Shown here piece after piece: positions 1 to 6,000 of a stretch of 6,276 bases of DNA. Where the stretch lies: contig JAITKS010000353.1 in NCBI GenBank assembly GCA_031278315.1, positions 1 through 6,276 on the forward strand, read 5' to 3'. Each line of letters begins with the position of its first letter. The first letter of the stretch is position 1. The position numbers and the translations under genes are program-made. A model generated the notes under the pieces. That model was not told the DNA's origin. It saw only the letters and a list, made by a program, of their open reading frames with translations, and ran no database searches. The stretch comes from Planctomycetaceae bacterium (GTDB taxonomy: Bacteria > Planctomycetota > Planctomycetia > Pirellulales > Thermoguttaceae).

Positions 1-31
1 TGATAGAAAATAGATAAAATAATATTTCGTC

Positions 32-182
32 AAAAAAAATCTATCTTCGGAATTTCCGATGATAGAAAATAGATAAAATAATATTTCGTCAAAAAAATCT
101 ATCTTCGGAATTTCCGATGATAGAAAATAGATAAAATAATATTTCATCAAAAAAATCTATCTTCGGAATTTCCGATGATAGA
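32..182 (-). terminator. Three further terminator copies with one stem mismatch each
   Basis: Hairpins lie at 156-182, 98-124 and 40-66, with minus-strand T-runs at 155-149, 97-91 (seven T) and 39-32 (eight T). Each carries the same substitution, which creates an A·A mismatch in the middle of the minus-strand stem. They are probably weaker than the two copies nearer the sigma gene. Confidence 0.55.
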
Positions 183-206
183 AAATAAATAAAATAATAT
201 TTCGTC

Positions 207-240
207 AAAAAAATCTATCATCGGAATTTCCGATGATAGA
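207..240 (-). terminator. Intrinsic terminator, second array copy
   Basis: This repeats the perfect 12 bp stem and AAT loop (240 to 214 on the minus strand), followed by seven T (213 to 207). It would catch transcripts that read through the terminator at 265-298. Confidence 0.65.
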
Positions 241-264
241 AAATAGATAAAATAATATTTCGTC

Positions 265-298
265 AAAAAAATCTATCATCGGAATTTCCGATGATAGA
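265..298 (-). terminator. Intrinsic terminator, array copy nearest the sigma gene
   Basis: On the minus strand, bases 298 to 272 form a perfect 12 bp stem (TCTATCATCGGA with TCCGATGATAGA) closed by an AAT loop. Seven T follow directly (271 to 265). This is a textbook intrinsic terminator layout, although the stem is only moderately GC-rich. It lies about 170 bases downstream of the sigma gene stop codon, in the orientation expected to end that transcript. The plus strand has no T-run after the hairpin, so the signal is strand-specific. Confidence 0.72.
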
Positions 299-336
299 AA
301 ATAACCTGTTCTCATTTTAATTTTCGGTTCGAGCTG

Positions 337-364
337 CCTGCTTACCTATCGGAAAGCAGGTTTT
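337..364 (+). terminator. Terminator-like hairpin facing the plus strand
   Basis: CCTGCTT (337-343) pairs with AAGCAGG (354-360) across a 10-base loop, followed by TTTT. The T-run is short and no plus-strand gene precedes it in the window, so the role is uncertain. A related sequence with the same TCGGAAAG core is at 3335-3356. Confidence 0.3.
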
Positions 365-462
365 CCTGAATAAACATTTGTACCGCCCCGAAATTCATAA
401 GTACGATACATATATTTCTTTCTTTGTATCATTAATATTTGTATCATACTTTTGCATCATAC

Positions 463-480
463 ATTGACCAACTAGTCAAT
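463..480 (-). other. Small hairpin over the sigma gene stop codon
   Basis: ATTGAC and GTCAAT form a 6 bp stem around a 6-base loop that includes the TAG stop (472-474). No T-run follows, so it is not a terminator by itself. It could be chance. Confidence 0.25.
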
Positions 481-2145
481 AAAACCTACTAAACTTTGAC
501 TTCGCGTCGGTTGTTGTAATTTTCTTACTGCCTTTGCCTCAATTTGACGAATACGCTCTCTCGTAACTTTGAAAATATGCCCAACTTCTTCAAGCGTATA
601 ACTGTAACCGTCGCCTAAACCGTAACGCAATTTTATGATCTCTCGTTCTCGATAACTCAAAGTTTTCAAAACATTAGCAATTCTGACTCGTAACATTTCC
701 TGTTGTGCGCCATTCGATGGACTTTCCGCTGTTCCGTCCGGCAGCAAATCTCCGAAATGCGAATCTTCACTATTGCCGACAGGTCTGTCCAGACTAATTG
801 GATAACGATTCATTGCCAATATTCTACGCGTTTCGTCAAGAGGTGCATTGGCAGCTTTTGCCGTTTCTTCAACAGTCGGTTCCCGCCCGTACTCTTGCAT
901 TAACTTTCGCGAAACATTACGCATCTTCGACATCGTCTCAACCATGTGAACCGGAATTCGAATAGTTCGACTTTGATCAGCAACTGCCCGCGTTATCGCT
1001 TGTCTGATCCACCATGTTGCATAAGTACAAAATTTGAAACCGCGTCTATATTCGAATTTGTCAACAGCTCTCATCAAACCGGCATTACCCTCTTGAATCA
1101 AATCGAGAAAACTTAATCCGCGATTTCTATACTTCTTTGCAATCGATACTACCAGTCGAAGATTACCCTCCGACAAACCGCGTTTTGCTTCCTGATATTT
1201 CACAAAAAGTTCTTTCACTTTATTGACACGATTTCTTAAACTCGTAGGTGTTTCTTGAGTCAACTTTGCAATATTTCTGAATTCATCTATCCAGAATAAT
1301 CTTTCACTTTCGGGACGTCCGCTCGCACGATGTTCCTTTATACGCTTTTTGAGTTCATCCATTCTTCGGCTAAATTCTTCAAGAGTTGAAATCATGGTTT
1401 CAATTCTTTGCGTTCGTAGTCCGAGTTCTTCGATCAATCTCACAGCCCGCCGTCGGCTTCTGCCAAGTCTTTGCCATGCGAATATTCTTTCATTTTGTTT
1501 AAACGTTTTATTCGTTGCAGTAAGATAATCGCGATGATTACGTCTTACTATTAACTCAAGTGTCCGCAAATTATGAGGGAAACGCCCCATTATTTGCTGT
1601 TTTTCAAGACTATTTGTCTCCGATACCTGAACCGTGCGATCAAACGGGAGCTCATTATGATGAACCCGTTGCAATGTTCTAACTGCATGTTGAAGTACAT
1701 AATCGCACTCCAGTAATTGCGCACGAAATTTTCGGCGCGTAATTTCTATTTGTTTAGCGAGCGCAATTTCACGCTGCCGAGTAAGAAGAGGAATCTCACC
1801 CATCTGGGTTAAATACATGCGAACCGGATCGTCTGACCAAGCGTCAACTATTTCAAGTTTCATAAGGTCTTCGTCCAGTATTTCATGTTCTTCCTCATCT
1901 TCTTCCTCTTCGTCTCCGATGAGTACACCAACCATCTCTTCCTCATCCATGTCGGTTTCGTTGAGATGGAGTATCTCTTCTTCGGGAGAGAGAACTTCAT
2001 CAAAATCGTCTATAATGGGATCTGTTGAATCGTACAATTTAGTATCCTCTTTTTCTGTGGGGTTATTTGCTATGCAGGGGGTAAAAAAACACGTCGATGT
2101 CTTCCATAACATTGCTAAAATCAGCAACCTTTGCGCCGTCCTCAA
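472..2145 (-). CDS. rpoD: Primary (housekeeping) RNA polymerase sigma factor, RpoD/SigA type
   Basis: This sigma-70 family protein binds core RNA polymerase and directs recognition and melting of housekeeping promoters. Visible regions, in order: region 1.2 at about 103-137; a long, arginine-rich non-conserved spacer at about 138-320; region 2 at about 322-400, with the core-binding and melting segments GNLRLVVSIAKKYRNRG and YATWWIRQAITRA; region 3 at about 398-475, with the finger around SLDRPVGNSEDSHFGD; and region 4 at about 486-545, with the helix-turn-helix VGHIFKVTRERIRQIEAKA. All parts needed for a group 1 sigma are present. Residue 373 is Cys where this family usually has Ser (KFCTYATWW). 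No canonical region 1.1 is seen. Instead, residues 31-103 hold 33 Asp/Glu and three Lys. The start is uncertain: the listed start is a TTG just after an in-frame TAA with no good ribosome site, and residues 1-25 look unlike a sigma factor. Later candidates are TTG codon 7 (GAGGA 11 bases upstream), ATG codon 12, and Met66 or Met71. A frameshift in the T7/C5 run is also possible. The gene appears to stand alone, with the terminator array downstream. Confidence 0.96.
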   Translation of the reverse strand: MRTAQRLLILAMLWKTSTCFFTPCIANNPTEKEDTKLYDSTDPIIDDFDEVLSPEEEILHLNETDMDEEEMVGVLIGDEEEEDEEEHEILDEDLMKLEIVDAWSDDPVRMYLTQMGEIPLLTRQREIALAKQIEITRRKFRAQLLECDYVLQHAVRTLQRVHHNELPFDRTVQVSETNSLEKQQIMGRFPHNLRTLELIVRRNHRDYLTATNKTFKQNERIFAWQRLGRSRRRAVRLIEELGLRTQRIETMISTLEEFSRRMDELKKRIKEHRASGRPESERLFWIDEFRNIAKLTQETPTSLRNRVNKVKELFVKYQEAKRGLSEGNLRLVVSIAKKYRNRGLSFLDLIQEGNAGLMRAVDKFEYRRGFKFCTYATWWIRQAITRAVADQSRTIRIPVHMVETMSKMRNVSRKLMQEYGREPTVEETAKAANAPLDETRRILAMNRYPISLDRPVGNSEDSHFGDLLPDGTAESPSNGAQQEMLRVRIANVLKTLSYREREIIKLRYGLGDGYSYTLEEVGHIFKVTRERIRQIEAKAVRKLQQPTRSQSLVGFID

Positions 2146-2161
2146 AAGTTAATTGCAATCC

Positions 2162-2184
2162 GCTGACTAAACAACAAAGTCAGC
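2162..2184 (-). promoter_or_regulatory. Hairpin in the probable 5' leader of the sigma gene
   Basis: GCTGACT (2162-2168) and AGTCAGC (2178-2184) form a perfect 7 bp stem with a 9-base loop, 17 bases upstream of the annotated TTG start. In the transcript it would sit just before the translation start region, where it could affect initiation. No known riboswitch or leader motif is recognised. Confidence 0.35.
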
Positions 2185-2239
2185 TTCAGCATATTAACTA
2201 GCGCAGTTGTTAAAATCTATGTCGAAATTGGTTAAAATC

Positions 2240-2270
2240 ATTATATAACATATATGTCTCGTAATATGAA
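2240..2270 (-). promoter_or_regulatory. Possible promoter of the sigma gene
   Basis: A perfect TATAAT lies on the minus strand at 2245-2240. The best upstream match is TTCATA (2270-2265), four of six to TTGACA, but with a long 19-base spacing. A second minus-strand TATAAT at 2388-2383 has no convincing -35. In such AT-rich DNA these matches are weak evidence. Confidence 0.25.
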
Positions 2271-2569
2271 TTTCTGTAACATAAAAGTGTAAAAGTCTGA
2301 TTTCCAATAGGTAGGTAAACAGGCGAATCAAACCTAAAATTTATAAGTAAGAGTAGGTTAAAATACTTTACTCATTACTTTAATTATAAGTTGCTAATTA
2401 GTAAATCAGTACGCCTATATACGAAAAAAAATTAAATTTGAATAATTTTAATTAAACTGCTTACCCTTAATTTTTGTTTGTAACGGCTATCGTTTTGTCG
2501 AAATGGAAAACACATTTTAACGAATACACTCTTTAGAGACTATTCATCATAATATGAAATTCCGAAACA

Positions 2570-2633
2570 CGGCAGCAAAATACCTGCCGATAAACTAAAT
2601 AGGCTGCTCTAACTGAAAATTCAGTGAGAGCAG
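2570..2633. other. Pair of adjacent hairpins
   Basis: The first is CGGCAG (2570-2575) with CTGCCG (2584-2589), a 6 bp stem and 8-base loop. The second is strong: CTGCTCT plus ACTGAA (2604-2610, 2612-2617) pairs with TTCAGT plus AGAGCAG (2620-2625, 2627-2633). That gives 13 pairs, one A/G mismatch and an AA turn. Neither strand has a clean T-run afterwards. They could belong to a small RNA or be a REP-like palindrome. Confidence 0.45.
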
Positions 2634-2636
2634 TTT

Positions 2637-2670
2637 AAAATCTCAGGGAAATAAAAATCTCTGGTGAATA
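2637..2670. repeat. Two-copy 17 bp tandem repeat
   Basis: Copies at 2637-2653 and 2654-2670 share 14 of 17 positions (AAAATCTC.GG..AATA pattern). They follow the strong hairpin at 2604-2633 directly. No function is evident. Confidence 0.6.
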
Positions 2671-3334
2671 AAAAATAGGGGAAAAAACCGAAAATTTAAG
2701 GATTATCAATTAAAATGTAACTCAAAAAATAAAAAAATCAAACGCTAACTGATATTTTTTTCAATTTTGTAATTGTCAACAATTGAATTTTACCCTACGA
2801 ACTGCGAAAGTGAATGAAAAAAGCTGACATTGAACGAAAGTTTTATAATGGCAGATTACTAACAGTTTGCAAAAAAATATTGTTTTATCTATATTAGCTA
2901 TGTTGCCCAATTGATTCTAACCAACTAAACCGGAAATTAACTCACCATTACACAAACAAGTAAACAAAAAAAATCCAGTATAAATATATGCCGGTTAAAC
3001 AGAATGTTAAGAACCTCCATTTGTCGAATTATTGTAACTTCCGCCTAATACAGTAATTTCTGAAACGAAATCTGCAATACAAAAGACAAATGAGATACGT
3101 TGAGCTTGACTATTCACAGGGGAGGACAAAAAATTATTCCTGTTTGGTTTGGTCATAAACTTTTCGCACTTGATAATTGAAATCAACCTGTAGCAAGTTT
3201 ATCTGTTGAAAATCTTGCATTAACGCCTTTATATGAATTTATATTTGATAAATCTTAAAGGGCGTTTGGTCTTATTAATGTTTTTCGTGTTTTTGTGTTA
3301 TGTTTAACGAATGTTTAAGCTGCCGCTTATTCTC

Positions 3335-3356
3335 GACTTTTCGGAAAGTCTGTTTT
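3335..3356 (+). terminator. Terminator-like hairpin facing the plus strand
   Basis: GACTTT (3335-3340) pairs with AAAGTC (3345-3350) across a TCGG loop, followed by TGTTTT. No plus-strand gene precedes it. Together with the upstream AGCTGCC and downstream TGAAT it resembles 333-373, suggesting a dispersed element. Confidence 0.3.
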
Positions 3357-4079
3357 ACGTGAATTTGTTGTTTGAGTTTTTCGGTTGAGTAAACTTTGAT
3401 GTTCAGTCAAATTATACGTCAAAAAAACTTCAAACGGGTAACAATTTCAATTTTTTTTGTAATTATTGTTAGTTGATTCATGAAATTCTTGATTCAAGCC
3501 GTAAATCAACAAGACATGGAACGATTGTAAAATTTCCATTGATTTGACTTTAATATCTGTTTACAAAATAAATTATAGTTTTTTAATTGTTATTTATTCT
3601 TGAATTGATTTTTGATTATTTATTTAAATCCGTAATATTTTACATGTATTGTCGGATATTTGTATCCCCCCCTACTGTTTTTGACGTTGTTTTTTAAAAT
3701 TTTATTTAATTAACTAATTGTACTTTCGCTATTTTTATTATAATGCCGAAATTTTCATATTATTTATGCCGTTTGTGTTGATTGTATTAATTGAAATTAA
3801 TATGTTGATCGAAATTCATATTGAGTGTATTGCCCGCTGAAATTCATAATGACTAATCATATAAACTGCAACGAATGCGTTATCGTCCAAAATTTATATG
3901 TTTCTTGAATGTAACGTATTGATTGATCTAATACAAAATAAAAAATGTTTATTTTAAAATTAAATTAAAAGACATAACTTATATACTAGAATGTACTAAC
4001 ATGTTTTAATATTTGGGATTCTCTAATAAATGGCGATATTTATTATTTATTTTTAATCAACCTTATTTTGTTTTTATTT

Positions 4080-4100
4080 ACCACAGAGAACACAGAGAAA
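4080..4100. repeat. CACAGAG-type dispersed repeat
   Basis: The stretch contains CCACAGAGAACACAGAGAAA, two CACAGAG words nine bases apart. From general knowledge, ACCACAGAG..CACAGAG sequences recur in intergenic DNA of many environmental bacteria. I recognise the pattern but cannot name a mechanism for it here. Confidence 0.55.
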
Positions 4101-4137
4101 TATGATTTTGTAATTTTAGATTTTCAATTTTATATTT

Positions 4138-4187
4138 TGTGATAATTTATCCATTTGATTTTTGTGTGATAATTTATCCATTTGATT
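4138..4187. repeat. 23 bp direct repeat, two copies with a 27 bp period
   Basis: Identical 23 bp copies (TGTGATAATTTATCC..., ending TTTGATT) lie at 4138-4160 and 4165-4187, separated by four bases. The first nine bases, TGTGATAAT, occur a third time at 4242-4250 after the ACCCC/GGGGT hairpin. The second copy abuts the inverted repeat at 4188-4216. Confidence 0.85.
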
Positions 4188-4216
4188 CCGTGTGTGGTGA
4201 GTACAACCACGCACGG
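4188..4216 (+). repeat. 11 bp inverted repeat with a 7-base loop
   Basis: CCGTGTGTGGT (4188-4198) pairs with ACCACGCACGG (4206-4216). The only imperfection is a T·G pair, which is a wobble in plus-strand RNA but an A·C mismatch on the minus strand. Its GC content stands out from the surroundings. Confidence 0.7.
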
Positions 4217-4227
4217 CTACATTGGAG

Positions 4228-4316
4228 ATACCCCTTCGGGGTGTGATAATGAGAGAGCTAATAATAAAGTTTTTTGGTGAATAGTCCCTAGCGGGACTTG
4301 ACAGATAGTTAGCTCC
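4228..4316 (+). other. Stem-loop cluster, possible structured RNA or REP-like element
   Basis: Three helices are visible: ATACCCC with GGGGTGT across a TTC turn (4228-4244, one wobble); GAGCTAA (4255-4261) with TTAGCTC (4309-4315); and, nested inside the second, AGTCCC with GGGACT across TAGC (4283-4298). A TTTT run follows at 4317. The nested arrangement suggests a folded unit about 90 bases long. No Rfam family is recognised, and no transposase is nearby. It lies downstream of the minus-strand moeB-like gene. Confidence 0.4.
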
Positions 4317-4386
4317 TTTTCTTGCGTTTCATGGTTAAAAATTAAAACATGAATATTCACAAAATACAAAAATTTCATGAATAATT

Positions 4387-4433
4387 ACCATTGTACCATT
4401 GTTGTTTTTTTGTCTTTTTTTTTGTCTGTTTTT
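4387..4433. repeat. Low-complexity T-rich tract with a small tandem duplication after moeB
   Basis: ACCATTGT is duplicated in tandem at 4387-4402. It is followed by T-runs interrupted by GTC up to the moeB stop codon. In the moeB transcript this is an A-rich 3' region, so it is not an intrinsic terminator. Confidence 0.6.
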
Positions 4434-5579
4434 TTAATACGTAACAACATAACCGCCTACGTCTCTCGCCCATGCGTTTGTTCCGTCTTGTAGATTCATT
4501 AAACGTCCCTCAAATCCTGATTCCTTTAACGCCCTAATCGCTTGCTCACTTCGGGTTCCTATTTTGCAAATAAAAACGTTTAATAAATTCGGATTCAACT
4601 CGTCCTTGCGTCTTACAACTTGCCCAAAAGGTATCGCCCTCGATCTCGGTAACATCCCCATCGCTACCTCATGCGGCTCACGAATGTCAATTATCTCCAA
4701 CTCTTCCGGCGAACTTTCCAGCATGTCCCTCAATCCTAACGCCGAAATTGACTCTACCACAAAATTACTATCACTGTTTTTCAAACCGCAAAATTCTTCA
4801 TAATCAACTAACTCCCTAATCGCCGGATTCTCCCCGCAAATCGGACACATCTTGTCCCTGCGTAACTTTAACTCACGAAACTTTAACTTCCACGCGTCAA
4901 AAAATAATAATCTGCCCGATAACGTATCACCATCATTCAACAAAATTTTCAATACCTCATTCGCCTGAATACACCCAATTATCCCCGGTAATACCCCCAA
5001 CACCCCGCCCTCAGCACACGACGGAACAAGCCCCGGCGGAGGAGGAGAATGATAAAGACATCTATAACACGGCCCCCCGCGATAATTAAAAACACTCGCT
5101 TGACCCTCAAATCGAAATATCGAACCATACACATTCGGCTTCCCCAACAGTACACACGCATCATTGACCAAATACCGCGTCGCATAATTATCTGTTCCAT
5201 CAACAACTACATCAAAGTCTTTTATAATTTTCAACGCATTATCGGTATCAAGTCTAACATTAAACATAACCACATTCGTATAAGGATTTATTTCATTGAT
5301 TCGATCCCTCGCCGAAGCAACTTTAGGCCGCAATAAATCCCGCGTTCCATGTATGATCTGACGCTGCAAATTAGTTTCATCCACTACATCGAAATCAACA
5401 ATTCCAAGCGTACCAACTCCCGCCGCTGCCAAATACAACGCAATCGGAGAACCCAACCCGCCCGTGCCTATCAACAACACTCGACCGCTCTTAAAACGTA
5501 ATTGACCCTCAAGACCAACCTCAGGAAGGATCAAATGACGACTATACCGCGTCAACTCTTCAATAGAAAGCTCTTGCAT
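4434..5579 (-). CDS. moeB: MoeB/ThiF-family adenylyltransferase fused to a rhodanese domain (MoeZ/MoeBR type)
   Basis: This 381-residue cytoplasmic enzyme should use ATP to adenylate the C-terminal glycine of a ubiquitin-like sulfur carrier (MoaD for molybdopterin, or a ThiS/CysO-like protein). The fused rhodanese could pass sulfur to the activated carrier. Visible features: the N-terminal YSRHLILPEVG signature; the nucleotide-binding loop GTGGLGSP at 38-45; DFDVVDETNLQRQ at 62-74; the DGTDN segment at 127-131; zinc-binding Cys pairs C171/C174 and C245/C248; and the catalytic-loop Cys C188 in SCAEGGVLGVLPG. The rhodanese domain spans about 270-381, with active-site loop CKIGTRS and Cys338 intact. 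Length and order match two-domain MoeZ/MoeBR proteins rather than stand-alone MoeB of about 250 residues. The ATG at 5579 is well placed before the family N-terminus, although no Shine-Dalgarno is evident upstream. No moaD, thiS, moaE or cysteine desulfurase gene lies in the window, so the exact carrier (Moco, thiamine, cysteine or tRNA thiolation) cannot be fixed. Confidence 0.95.
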   Translation of the reverse strand: MQELSIEELTRYSRHLILPEVGLEGQLRFKSGRVLLIGTGGLGSPIALYLAAAGVGTLGIVDFDVVDETNLQRQIIHGTRDLLRPKVASARDRINEINPYTNVVMFNVRLDTDNALKIIKDFDVVVDGTDNYATRYLVNDACVLLGKPNVYGSIFRFEGQASVFNYRGGPCYRCLYHSPPPPGLVPSCAEGGVLGVLPGIIGCIQANEVLKILLNDGDTLSGRLLFFDAWKLKFRELKLRRDKMCPICGENPAIRELVDYEEFCGLKNSDSNFVVESISALGLRDMLESSPEELEIIDIREPHEVAMGMLPRSRAIPFGQVVRRKDELNPNLLNVFICKIGTRSEQAIRALKESGFEGRLMNLQDGTNAWARDVGGYVVTY

Positions 5580-5896
5580 ATTACATCTAATATTATTTAA
5601 TTATTCGCCCCTAATTTTAATTTACTTCAACCATCATAAACTCGTTTATCACAAAATCATTCTTCATGTTAATTATGTCAATCATGTCAATAAATTTTTT
5701 AGAATGATCAATTATCGTTACAAATATTCCCTAAAACTCTCAAAACGATTGCTAGATTAGATCAATTTGTATGGTGAAAAATAAGGTTAGTGAAAAATAA
5801 ACTTGAAACCGTTGAAAAAATTTTCACTATAAGTAACTTCTAAAAACTAATATACTTTTCACACTTTAAATTTCGGTATTCGTTTTAAACTCAACT
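5580..5896. other. AT-rich noncoding stretch upstream of moeB
   Basis: No gene is seen. The stretch presumably contains the moeB promoter. It also holds an 11 bp direct repeat GTGAAAAATAA at 5774-5784 and 5790-5800, and an inverted repeat TAGTGAAAA (5788-5796) with TTTTCACTA (5821-5829). Neither has a recognised role. Confidence 0.6.
5676..5690 (-). promoter_or_regulatory. Tandem TTGACA boxes upstream of moeB
   Basis: Two perfect TTGACA hexamers lie on the minus strand at 5690-5685 and 5681-5676, nine bases apart, about 100 bases before the moeB start. They match the -35 consensus. No good TATAAT follows at normal spacing (the closest is GATTTT, 17 bases after the second box), so promoter assignment is weak. 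They may simply be a 9 bp tandem duplication. Confidence 0.25.
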
Positions 5897-5980
5897 CGCC
5901 CTGAAAGGGCAACAGGATTATAACCCGCCCCACTCGGGGCGGGTAACAATTCCCCCCCTCCCCGAAGCCCTGAAAGGGCG
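5897..5980 (+). repeat. Left arm of a large inverted repeat, GC-rich and self-palindromic
   Basis: The 84 bp arm begins and ends with the palindrome GCCCTGAAAGGGC. Between them is a 9 bp stem, ACCCGCCCC (5923-5931) with GGGGCGGGT (5936-5944), across an ACTC loop. A CCCCGAA segment precedes the second end palindrome. It matches the right arm at 6169-6249 in opposite orientation, differing mainly in loop bases and spacer length. Confidence 0.93.
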
Positions 5981-6000
5981 ATCGGATATTTACTCAATAA

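Larger units (their letters stand above)
1..303. repeat. Tandem array of a 58-59 bp palindrome-containing unit, five full copies plus a 12 bp partial copy
   Basis: Units start at 1, 60, 118, 176 and 234, and a 12 bp partial sixth unit starts at 292. The first unit is 59 bp because its A-run has eight A instead of seven; the others are 58 bp. Copies differ at very few positions: CGTC is CATC in the third, ATAGAT is ATAAAT in the fourth, and CTATCTTCGG in copies 1-3 becomes CTATCATCGG in copies 4-5. Each unit junction forms a 27 bp palindrome (arms TCTATCATCGGA and TCCGATGATAGA) preceded on the plus strand by the A-run. The array begins at the first base, so it probably continues beyond the window. 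No open frame of note crosses it. Confidence 0.97.
2186..4079. other. Long AT-rich region without a recognisable gene
   Basis: This is most of the 2.3 kb between the two genes. All frames are frequently interrupted, and the few ATG-initiated frames are under about 30 codons with no ribosome site or recognisable product. I saw no rRNA, tRNA, tmRNA or RNase P hallmarks. It holds scattered hairpins, short repeats and T-runs, some listed separately. One is an imperfect nested palindrome at 3472-3510: GTTGATT pairs with AATCAAC around the palindrome CTTGATTCAAG. The region could be decayed coding DNA, leader sequence or structured noncoding DNA, and the sequence alone does not decide. Confidence 0.7.

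Noticed and set aside
1..303. CRISPR array
   Set aside because: The unit repeats throughout without unique spacers, so it is a plain tandem repeat.
703..903. Plus-strand 66-codon frame inside the sigma gene
   Set aside because: It is antisense to conserved sigma region 3, with no recognisable product.
1817..2152. Plus-strand frame encoding a serine-rich 111-residue peptide
   Set aside because: It is antisense to the acidic segment of the sigma gene; Glu codons read as Ser-rich sequence on the other strand.
2814..2897. 27-codon ATG frame in the long intergenic region (starts MKKADIERKF)
   Set aside because: No ribosome binding site, no recognisable product and no supporting context; frames of this length are expected by chance.
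4228..4298. Intrinsic terminator for the moeB-like gene
   Set aside because: On the minus strand neither GC-rich hairpin is followed by a T-run.
4564..5336. Frames on both strands overlapping the moeB-like gene (4564-4803 plus, 4979-5206 minus, 5049-5336 plus)
   Set aside because: All lie within the conserved E1-rhodanese coding sequence in other frames, and their peptides show no family features.
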